This document shows, piece by piece, positions 1 to 5,641 of a stretch of DNA of 9,058 bases. The position numbers were made by a program, and so were the translations under genes. Source of the stretch: Pollutimonas sp036675955 (GTDB lineage Bacteria > Pseudomonadota > Gammaproteobacteria > Burkholderiales > Burkholderiaceae_B); the NCBI GenBank assembly GCA_036675955.1, contig JAKFDW010000121.1, positions 1 to 9,058 on the forward strand. The letters are read 5' to 3'. The notes under the pieces are model-generated. The model had not been told where the DNA came from. It searched no databases and saw only the letters and a list, made by a program, of their open reading frames with translations. Each line of letters starts with the position of its first letter. Within the stretch, counting starts at the first letter, position 1.

Positions 1-891
1 ACAGGCTGGTTTCAGCGAGTCATGCACTACATACCGCGGCATATCGCCGCCGCCATGCTGGGCGGGATTCTGGTTCGCTTCGGCATGGACTTGTTCGCCG
101 CCATGCAATCCCAGCTTGTGCTGGCCGCAATCATGTTTCTCGCCTTCTGGCTGGGCCGCATAGCGTTGCCACGCTACAGTGTTCCGCTGGCGCTGGCGGC
201 CGGTGTGGCCTGCGCCGGTGCTCAAGGCCTCTTGCATCTGGAAGTATTGGACTGGGCGCCGGCAGTGCCGGTGCTGATGGTGCCGGAGTTCTCCTTGTCT
301 GCATTGATAGGTGTGGGCATCCCCTTGTTTATTGTGACGATGACATCGCAGAACGTTCCAGGGCTCGCCGTGCTGCAAGCCAATGGCTATGACACACCGG
401 CATCCCCGCTTATCAGTTGGACCGGCATCACCGGCCTGCTGCTTGGACCGTTCGGTGGCTATTCTTTCAATCTCGCGGCAATCACCGCCGCAATATGCAT
501 GAGCAGGGACGCCGATCCCGATCCCGACAAGCGATACATGGCTTCGGTCTGGGCCGGCTTGTTCTATTTGGTTACCGGCCTGTTCGGCGCGACGGTCGTG
601 GGTTTATTTGCGGCCTTCCCCCTGGAACTGGTCGCTGCGATCGCTGGATTGGCTTTGCTGAGCACGATAGGCAACAGCCTTGCCGCCGCACTTGCCGCCG
701 AAACCGGCCGGGAAGCAGCTCTGGTCACCTTCCTGTGCACCGCGTCCGGCGCAAGCCTGCTGGGTGTGGGCAGCGCGTTCTGGGGGCTGGTTCTGGGAAT
801 CGCCGTGCACTACTTGACCACAAGGCGCCGTATCGCAGAGACCGCTGCAAGGACCGCGCCTCAGCCCGCCGCCGGTCAAGGCGGCCGGTGA
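1..891 (+). CDS. benE: BenE-family (benzoate/H+ symporter) inner-membrane transporter, 5' end outside window
   Basis: The open frame enters from the left edge with no stop: seven codons precede the first in-window ATG at 22 and read in register (TGWFQRV), so this is the last ~296 residues of a protein of about 390. BenE proteins are polytopic inner-membrane carriers that import benzoate with a proton. The visible part is almost entirely hydrophobic segments. It carries family landmarks: a TSQNVPGLAVL stretch, the block SPLISWTGITGLLLGPFGGY, SFNLAAITAAICM, and the late glycine-rich GSAFWGLVLG helix. A short polar tail of about 25 residues ends the protein. No benzoate-degradation genes are visible, so the substrate is unproven; the family call is firm. 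The gene converges on pxpA with an 11-bp gap. An imperfect GC-rich inverted repeat (865-888) sits over its last codons, without a T-tract. Confidence 0.9.
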   Translation, partial: TGWFQRVMHYIPRHIAAAMLGGILVRFGMDLFAAMQSQLVLAAIMFLAFWLGRIALPRYSVPLALAAGVACAGAQGLLHLEVLDWAPAVPVLMVPEFSLSALIGVGIPLFIVTMTSQNVPGLAVLQANGYDTPASPLISWTGITGLLLGPFGGYSFNLAAITAAICMSRDADPDPDKRYMASVWAGLFYLVTGLFGATVVGLFAAFPLELVAAIAGLALLSTIGNSLAAALAAETGREAALVTFLCTASGASLLGVGSAFWGLVLGIAVHYLTTRRRIAETAARTAPQPAAGQGGR

Positions 892-902
892 ACGTGCTCA
901 AT

Positions 903-1685
903 TCAAGACAGCATGCCGGCTCGGTTGGTGACGGTGTTTACCGAGATGCCATTGTCCTGCAGCGCCTGGCGTATGGCCCGCGCAAACATGACAGCGCCCG
1001 GTTGGTCGCCATGTATGCATAAGGTATCGGCCTGAACCGCAACGTCGACGCCCTGCATTGTTGCCACCTTGCCTTCGGTAATCATGCGCAAAACCTGCCG
1101 GATCGAAACATTCACATCGACAATCATGGCGCCTGCCTGCTTGCGCGGAGTCAGCGAGCCATCGCTTTGGTAGCTGCGGTCCGCAAAGACTTCCTGCGCC
1201 ACATTCAAGCCTATGTCCCGGGCAATTTCGGCCTGCGCGCTGGAAGCCAGCGCGTAGAACACCAATGAACGATCGACATCGTAGACAGCCTGCGCAATGG
1301 CCTTGGCCAGTTCCGGTTTACCGGCGGCCATGTTGTACAAGGCGCCGTGCGCTTTCACGTGATGCAGGCGGCTGCCCTGGCTGGCGGCAACCCCCGCCAT
1401 CGCGCCCACTTGCACGACCACCATGTCGTAGGCGCTGTCAGGCGTGATGTCCATGTTGCGGCGTCCGAATCCTGCAAGATCGGGTAAACCGGGATGCGCA
1501 CCCAGGGCGACACCGTGGCTGAGCGCTGCTGCAACGGTTTTGCGCATGACGCCGGGGTCGCCGGCATGAAAGCCGCAGGCGATGTTGGCGGACGTGACAA
1601 AGGGCAGGATTTCGTCGTCCTGCCCCATCTTCCAGGCGCCAAAACTCTCGCCCATGTCGCAGTTGAGGTCTATCGATAAGGTCAT
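903..1685 (-). CDS. pxpA: 5-oxoprolinase subunit A (LamB/YcsF family)
   Basis: PxpA acts in the cytoplasm with PxpB and PxpC in ATP-dependent opening of 5-oxoproline (pyroglutamate) to glutamate, removing a spontaneous breakdown product of glutamine. The 260-residue product has the normal family length and the family motifs in order: IDLNCDMGESFG (5-16), NIACGFHAGDP (34-44), GAHPGLPD (62-69), HVKAHGALYN (109-118), EVFADRSYQSDGSL (165-178) and CIHGD (223-227). The Asp/His-rich motifs form the predicted active-site barrel. I start at the ATG at 1685 because homology begins there. The frame stays open to a GTG at 1748, but that adds 21 non-homologous residues encoded across a perfect hairpin. 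Neither start has a good Shine-Dalgarno. It lies 112 bp after the dehydrogenase gene on the same strand, so co-transcription is plausible. PxpB and PxpC genes are not in the window. Confidence 0.93.
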   Translation of the reverse strand: MTLSIDLNCDMGESFGAWKMGQDDEILPFVTSANIACGFHAGDPGVMRKTVAAALSHGVALGAHPGLPDLAGFGRRNMDITPDSAYDMVVVQVGAMAGVAASQGSRLHHVKAHGALYNMAAGKPELAKAIAQAVYDVDRSLVFYALASSAQAEIARDIGLNVAQEVFADRSYQSDGSLTPRKQAGAMIVDVNVSIRQVLRMITEGKVATMQGVDVAVQADTLCIHGDQPGAVMFARAIRQALQDNGISVNTVTNRAGMLS

Positions 1686-1712
1686 AGTGAACTCGAAAGG
1701 TTTGCTGGTCGG

Positions 1713-1730
1713 GATAAACGACAGTTTATC
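1713..1730. repeat. Perfect inverted repeat ahead of pxpA
   Basis: GATAAAC, four bases (GACA), then GTTTATC: a perfect 7-bp inverted repeat between the dehydrogenase stop and the pxpA ATG. There is no T-run after it on the minus strand, so it is a poor intrinsic terminator. It could be an operator, an mRNA-processing or stability hairpin, or chance. Its position inside the otherwise non-homologous GTG-started extension supports treating this stretch as untranslated leader. Confidence 0.45.
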
Positions 1731-1797
1731 GCCGGGGCCAGCAAACACAAAGAATCATTGACGACTCGATAGAACCGGGACCGCTACACAACTGCGG

Positions 1798-3324
1798 CTA
1801 GAAGAACCCCAGCGCATCCGGGCTGTAGCTGACCAGCAGGCACTTCGTTTGTTGATATGCAGCCAGCGTCATCTTGTGGTTCTCGCGCCCGATGCCTGAC
1901 TTCTTATAGCCGCCGAACGCCGCGTGAGCCGGATACAGGTTATAGCAGTTGGTCCAAACCCGGCCCGCCTGTATCTGGCGCCCGACGCGATATGCCTGGG
2001 TACCGTTGCGGGTCCATACCCCCGCACCCAAGCCATATTCCGTATCGTTGGCCAATCCCACCGCCTCCTCTTCGTCTTTGAACGTCATGACGGAAGCGAC
2101 CGGCCCGAAGATTTCCTCCTGGAAAACGCGCATGCTGTTGTCCCCGAAGAGCAAGGTGGGCTTGACGTAAAAGCCTTCGCTCAAGCCCTCGCCCGGCGCA
2201 TTGCGTGCACCGCCCGTCAGGCATTGGGCGCCTTCGCCGCGGCCTATATCGATGTAGGACAGTATCTTGTCCATTTGCACCTGCGACACCTGCGCGCCTA
2301 CCATGGTGGTTGAATCCAGGGGATGGCCTGTCTTGATGGCTTCGACCCGTTTGATCGCCCGTTCGATAAACTGCTCGTATATCGATTCCTGGACCAGGAC
2401 GCGCGATGGGCAGGTGCAGATCTCGCCCTGATTCAGCGAGAACATGGCCAGGCCTTCCAGTGCCTTGTCAAAGAAGGCATCCTCTTGATCCATGACATCG
2501 GCAAAGAAAATGTTGGGGCTTTTGCCACCCAGTTCAACGGTGCTGGGAATGAGGTTCTCGGCTGCCGCATGCAATATATGTTTGCCGGTGGGAGTAGAGC
2601 CGGTGAACGCCAGTTTGGCGATACGCTTGCTGGTTGCCAGCGCCTGCCCGGCTTCCTTGCCATAGCCGTTGACGATATTGATGACGCCGGCCGGGAATAG
2701 ATCGCCCACCAGTTCCATAAGCACAAGAATCGAGGCGGGAGTCTGCTCCGCGGGTTTGAGCACTACGCAGTTTCCAGCGGCCAATGCGGGCGCCAGTTTC
2801 CAGATAGCCATCAATAGCGGAAAATTCCAGGGAATGATCTGGCCCACGACGCCTAGCGGCTCGGGAAAATGATAGGCCACCGTGTCGTTGTCGACTTCAG
2901 AAATCCCGCCTTCCTGCGCGCGGATGCATCCGGCGAAATAACGCAGATGATCCACGGCCAGCGGCAAGTCGGCGGCCATGGTTTCACGCAGCGGCTTGCC
3001 ATTGTCGATAGACTCGGCAACGGCCAGCACCTTGAGGTTCTGTTCCATTTTGTCGGCCATGCGCAAGAGCCGGTTGGAACGCTCGGTAACCGAGGTTTCG
3101 CCCCACTTCTTGCGGGCAGCGTGCGCGGCATCGAGCGCCGCATCGACGTCGGCGGCATCGGAGCGAGGCACTTCGCAAAATACCTGCCCGGTAATCGGCG
3201 AGATGTTTTCAAAGTAGGTACCGGAAACGGGCGGCACCCATTGCCCGCCTATGTAGTTTTCATAGTGGCGCTTGTAGGGGTACTCGACATCGATACCGAA
3301 ATGCTTCAGATCTGTTAAGTCCAT
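1798..3324 (-). CDS. exaC: NAD-dependent acetaldehyde dehydrogenase, ExaC/AcoD type
   Basis: This 508-residue cytoplasmic enzyme oxidises acetaldehyde (and probably other short aldehydes) to the acid with NAD. It has the normal full length and the complete ALDH signature: PWNFP with Asn167, Lys190 in VVLKPAE, the cofactor-binding FTGSTPTG (240-247), general base Glu264 in VELGGKSP, catalytic Cys303 in NQGEICTCPSR, and Glu404 in EEIFGPV. The C-terminal YPAHAAFGGYKKSGIGRE and the LLVSY...LGFF end are typical of the ExaC/AcoD/AldB subgroup, known from ethanol, acetoin and ethanolamine catabolism. The ATG at 3324 is backed by AAGGAG about 8 bases upstream. A strong sigma54 promoter faces it, and an AcoR-like activator is divergent, so inducible, activator-dependent expression is expected. 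No alcohol dehydrogenase, acetoin or ethanolamine genes are visible here, so the source of the aldehyde is unknown. AcoD or AldB would be equally defensible names. Confidence 0.93.
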   Translation of the reverse strand: MDLTDLKHFGIDVEYPYKRHYENYIGGQWVPPVSGTYFENISPITGQVFCEVPRSDAADVDAALDAAHAARKKWGETSVTERSNRLLRMADKMEQNLKVLAVAESIDNGKPLRETMAADLPLAVDHLRYFAGCIRAQEGGISEVDNDTVAYHFPEPLGVVGQIIPWNFPLLMAIWKLAPALAAGNCVVLKPAEQTPASILVLMELVGDLFPAGVINIVNGYGKEAGQALATSKRIAKLAFTGSTPTGKHILHAAAENLIPSTVELGGKSPNIFFADVMDQEDAFFDKALEGLAMFSLNQGEICTCPSRVLVQESIYEQFIERAIKRVEAIKTGHPLDSTTMVGAQVSQVQMDKILSYIDIGRGEGAQCLTGGARNAPGEGLSEGFYVKPTLLFGDNSMRVFQEEIFGPVASVMTFKDEEEAVGLANDTEYGLGAGVWTRNGTQAYRVGRQIQAGRVWTNCYNLYPAHAAFGGYKKSGIGRENHKMTLAAYQQTKCLLVSYSPDALGFF

Positions 3325-3383
3325 TCCTAGTCTCCTTGATGTTGAAAGCAGCCTCGCGTCGCGGACTGGCTTCCTCTACAGCT

Positions 3384-3399
3384 AGCAATACGCATGCCA
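3384..3399 (-). promoter_or_regulatory. Sigma54 (-24/-12) promoter for the aldehyde dehydrogenase
   Basis: Read on the minus strand the sequence is TGGCAT, five bases (GCGTA), then TTGCT, against the consensus TGGCAC-N5-TTGCA/T. The invariant GG and GC are separated by exactly 10 bases. Transcription should begin near 3373, giving a leader of about 50 bases before the ATG at 3324. The divergent gene encodes a sigma54 activator, which is the expected partner. Confidence 0.85.
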
Positions 3400-3444
3400 A
3401 TTTGAATCGGCACCCGAGTGGACCGACAGCCCGCGGTCGGCCAG

Positions 3445-3473
3445 TTCCTATGCGGGTTCATGGGTGGCATAAT
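3445..3473 (+). promoter_or_regulatory. Probable extended -10 sigma70 promoter for the activator gene
   Basis: CATAAT at 3468-3473 matches the -10 consensus at five of six bases and is preceded by TGG, an extended -10 element. A weak -35 (TTCCTA, 3445-3450) is 17 bases upstream. The start would fall near 3480, in an A/T-rich stretch, giving a leader of about 87 bases that contains the palindromes at 3493-3544. Inferred from sequence only. Confidence 0.45.
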
Positions 3474-3492
3474 TGTTTTTAAAACAAGAGGT

Positions 3493-3509
3493 TGTCGCGT
3501 ATTGCGACA
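3493..3509. promoter_or_regulatory. Perfect palindrome, likely binding site (UAS) of the divergent activator
   Basis: TGTCGC, five bases (GTATT), then GCGACA. Its centre is about 100 bases upstream of the -24 element of the dehydrogenase promoter, a usual distance for an enhancer-like site of a sigma54 activator, which binds DNA as a dimer through its Fis-type helix-turn-helix. The site also lies in the predicted leader of the activator gene, so autoregulation is possible. Assignment to this activator is inference. Confidence 0.6.
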
Positions 3510-3524
3510 TTCGACGGCCAATTC

Positions 3525-3544
3525 TGCGACACTGCCGTGGCGCA
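3525..3544. promoter_or_regulatory. Degenerate second copy of the palindrome (second UAS half or site)
   Basis: TGCGACAC (3525-3532) and GTGGCGCA (3537-3544) form an inverted repeat with one mismatch. TGCGACA here repeats the right arm of the first palindrome (3503-3509) exactly 22 bases further on, about two helical turns, as expected for cooperative binding by two activator dimers. Confidence 0.4.
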
Positions 3545-3553
3545 CAATGCAAC

Positions 3554-3559
3554 AGGAGA
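3554..3559 (+). promoter_or_regulatory. Ribosome binding site that fixes the activator start
   Basis: AGGAGA, seven bases before the ATG at 3567. The same frame is open back to a TTG at 3492, but that start lacks a comparable Shine-Dalgarno and would place the 3493-3544 palindromes inside coding sequence. The ATG is therefore preferred. Confidence 0.75.
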
Positions 3560-3566
3560 CACCGGG

Positions 3567-5450
3567 ATGAACTTGCTCAAACCGCTGGCATCGGCCACGC
3601 CGCAGGATACGGTCCAGGGGCTCGCCGAACACCGCATCCGGCGCTCCTGGGAACGTTGCCAGGCCATCGCCACAATGCTGCACGCCGACCCTGATCCCAT
3701 GCCAGGCGCAGATCTTCAAATCCGCCGGGAGCAGTACGCAAATGTCTTGCAGCTGGCGCAACCTGAAATCGAAACCCTGGCATCCCTGGTCGCCAGCGCG
3801 GACAGCATCGTCCTGCTGGCAGATGCCACCGGTGTCATCCTGCAGGAGGCAGGCAGCACTGAATTCTTGCGCAAGGCCGAGAAAGTTGCCCTGCAGCCGG
3901 GGGTCAGTTGGGCCGAATCGCTGCGCGGTACAAACGCAATAGGCACGGCGCTGTTCGACGCCGCGCCGGTGCGAGTGCACGGCGGCGAACATTTCCTTGA
4001 ACGCAACAAGGTCCTCAGTTGCCATGCCGCGCCCATATTTTCACCGCGCGGCGATGTCATCGGTGTGCTGGATATTTCCAGCGAGGCCACCACCCTGCAT
4101 GCCTATGCCATGGGGCTGGCAAAAATCTGCGCGCGCCAGATAGGCAACCGGGTGCTGGATCATACCGACACCCGCCTGCGCCGATTGGTATTCCAGCGCC
4201 AGGCATCACTGCTGGATTCGGTCGAGCGCGCTATTCTGCTGCTGGAAGAGGACCGGATTGTAGGCGCGAACGACGCTGCCCTGCACTTGCTGGACAGCGA
4301 CTGGAGCCTGCTGGATACGTCGGTGCACGACTGGCTGGACGGTTGGAAGCAGCTTGGCGATGCTCCAGGAAACCTGCATACCCGTCGCGGCGCCATGTTG
4401 TCGGGCATGCTGCGACCTGGTCGCGCGCATGGTGTTTCCCAGCGCAACCCCATAGCCGCTGTACATGAACCGGTCGCGGCCGGCCGCAGGACGCACGCCG
4501 CTGTCATGAAGCCGGCCCTGCCTCCCCTGGCCGAGGATCTGGAAGCTGGCATGCAGCAGGCCATCGCGGCCGTCAACGCCGGAATGGCCGTATTGCTGCA
4601 AGGAGAAACAGGAGCCGGCAAGGAAATCTTTGCACGGCATCTTCATAGCCTTAGCCAATGGAATCGAGGTCCGTTTGTCGCCATCAATTGCGGCGCACTG
4701 CCCGAGAGTCTGATCGAGTCGGAGCTCTTCGGCTATGAGGCGGGAGCCTTCACGGGTGCGCGCCGGGAAGGCTCCCGGGGCCGTCTGCGCGAAGCACACA
4801 ACGGAGTGCTTTTTCTTGATGAGATCGGCGACATGCCGCTATTGCTTCAAACGCGCCTGCTGCGCGCGCTGCAGGAGCGCGAAGTGCAACCACTGGGGTC
4901 CGACAAGCGCATACCGGTAGCGTTCGGCCTGATCAGCGCGACCAACCATGACCTGATGGCGATGGTGGAAAAAGGCACTTTCCGCGCCGACCTGTATTAC
5001 CGTTTGCAAGACTTCGATGTACGCCTGCCGCCCTTGCGCCAGCGGCGCCACTTGCGCGAGTATCTGTGCCAGGAGTTCCAGCGCCTTGGCGGCGCCGACC
5101 GCTCCATGATGCTGACTGACTCGGCACTGCAGAAGCTGGCTGCCTATCCATGGCCAGGCAACTACCGGCAACTGCACAGCGTGCTGCGTCGCCTCGTGCA
5201 TTTGCAGGCAGCCGGCAGCACCATCAAAGCCACCGATCTGCCGTCCGAATTAAGCGAACACGACAGCATCGTCCCTGCGGAACCTGTGCGGCCGAGCTGC
5301 CCTCCAACGACTCTGCGCGATATCAGCGACCAGACCATCGCGCGCGCCATTGCAGAATCCCGCAACAACATCACGCATGCCGCTCGCAACCTGGGTGTAC
5401 ACCGCAGCACACTGTATCGCTATCTGCGCCGGCATCCGCGCAATTCCTGA
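3567..5450 (+). CDS. acoR: AcoR-like sigma54-dependent transcriptional activator (GAF / AAA+ / Fis-HTH)
   Basis: A 627-residue bacterial enhancer-binding protein. The N-terminal sensor (about 60-195) is a GAF domain with the AcoR-type GTNAIGTAL block (121-129) and a conserved SCHAAPIFSP. A PAS-like segment (about 212-260) and a poorly conserved linker follow. The AAA+ motor (about 325-550) has Walker A GETGAGKE (346-353), the sigma54-contacting GAFTGA loop (393-398), Walker B VLFLDE (414-419), an arginine-finger region FRADLYYRL (472-480) and YPWPGN (527-532). The end (about 583-625) is a Fis-type helix-turn-helix. All motor residues are intact, so it should be active. The stretch LPPLRQRRHLREYL departs slightly from the usual LRERxDI. 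It probably senses an aldehyde, alcohol or related signal and drives the divergent dehydrogenase promoter. AcoR is the closest named family, but no acetoin genes are present; the Pseudomonas ethanolamine regulator EatR is an alternative comparison. Confidence 0.9.
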   Translation: MNLLKPLASATPQDTVQGLAEHRIRRSWERCQAIATMLHADPDPMPGADLQIRREQYANVLQLAQPEIETLASLVASADSIVLLADATGVILQEAGSTEFLRKAEKVALQPGVSWAESLRGTNAIGTALFDAAPVRVHGGEHFLERNKVLSCHAAPIFSPRGDVIGVLDISSEATTLHAYAMGLAKICARQIGNRVLDHTDTRLRRLVFQRQASLLDSVERAILLLEEDRIVGANDAALHLLDSDWSLLDTSVHDWLDGWKQLGDAPGNLHTRRGAMLSGMLRPGRAHGVSQRNPIAAVHEPVAAGRRTHAAVMKPALPPLAEDLEAGMQQAIAAVNAGMAVLLQGETGAGKEIFARHLHSLSQWNRGPFVAINCGALPESLIESELFGYEAGAFTGARREGSRGRLREAHNGVLFLDEIGDMPLLLQTRLLRALQEREVQPLGSDKRIPVAFGLISATNHDLMAMVEKGTFRADLYYRLQDFDVRLPPLRQRRHLREYLCQEFQRLGGADRSMMLTDSALQKLAAYPWPGNYRQLHSVLRRLVHLQAAGSTIKATDLPSELSEHDSIVPAEPVRPSCPPTTLRDISDQTIARAIAESRNNITHAARNLGVHRSTLYRYLRRHPRNS

Positions 5451-5493
5451 TTCCCAGGCATTGCGCCGAAGGCAGCGCAGCAACCCGCCGCGC

Positions 5494-5523
5494 AAAAGAA
5501 AGCGGCATCCCTGAGGATGCCGC
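5494..5523 (-). terminator. Intrinsic terminator of the dnaG-rpoD transcript
   Basis: GCGGCATCC (5502-5510) and GGATGCCGC (5515-5523) form a perfect 9-bp stem with a four-base loop. On the minus strand it is followed by TTTCTTTT (5501-5494), a fair U-tract. It lies about 115 bases after the rpoD stop. On the plus strand no T-run follows, so its use by the converging activator gene is less sure. Confidence 0.75.
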
Positions 5524-5530
5524 CAAAGCG

Positions 5531-5567
5531 AAAAACAATGGAGCCTAAGCCTGCGCCCCGCCCATTG
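5531..5567 (-). terminator. Possible second, weaker terminator after rpoD
   Basis: On the minus strand CAATGG (5567-5562) can pair with CCATTG (5541-5536) across a 20-base loop, and TTTTT (5535-5531) follows directly. The stem is short and the loop long, so this is at best an auxiliary terminator just ahead of the stronger hairpin. Confidence 0.3.
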
Positions 5568-5574
5568 AACCGGG

Positions 5575-5641
5575 CGCCCCGGGCTTACGCCACAGGCTTA
5601 CGCCACGGGCTTACGCCGCGGGCTTACGCCGCGCGGGCTTA
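5575..5641 (-). repeat. Five-copy 13-bp tandem repeat starting at the rpoD stop codon
   Basis: On the minus strand the rpoD stop begins a series of units: TAAGCCCGCGCGGCG (15 bases), TAAGCCCGCGGCG, TAAGCCCGTGGCG, TAAGCCTGTGGCG and TAAGCCCGGGGCG (13 bases each). Every unit begins with TAA. The second TAA is in frame with the stop (four codons later), and because 13 is not a multiple of three the following copies place TAA in the other two frames. The copies differ by few bases, which suggests recent slippage or duplication. Function unknown. Confidence 0.85.

Noticed and set aside
865..888. GC-rich inverted repeat with one mismatch at the end of the transporter gene, as a terminator.
   Set aside because: It lies in coding sequence of high GC and no T-tract follows on either strand.
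417..1022. A 201-codon plus-strand frame spanning the end of the transporter and the end of pxpA.
   Set aside because: It overlaps two well-supported genes in other frames, has an Arg-rich low-complexity translation and shows no family similarity.
3423..3440. Inverted repeat CCGAC-N8-GTCGG between the two promoters.
   Set aside because: Only five paired bases in GC-rich DNA and no match to the nearby palindromes; too weak to call an operator.
3465..3480. A second sigma54-like element (TGGCAT-N5-TTTTT) facing the activator gene.
   Set aside because: The -12 box lacks the essential GC; the same bases fit an extended -10 sigma70 promoter better.
3492..3566. A TTG start adding 25 residues to the activator.
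   Set aside because: The ATG at 3567 has a well-spaced AGGAGA, and the extra codons would cover the palindromic regulatory sites.
5462..5479. Small hairpin TGCGC-N8-GCGCA just after the activator stop, as its terminator.
   Set aside because: Five-bp stem, eight-base loop and no T-run downstream.
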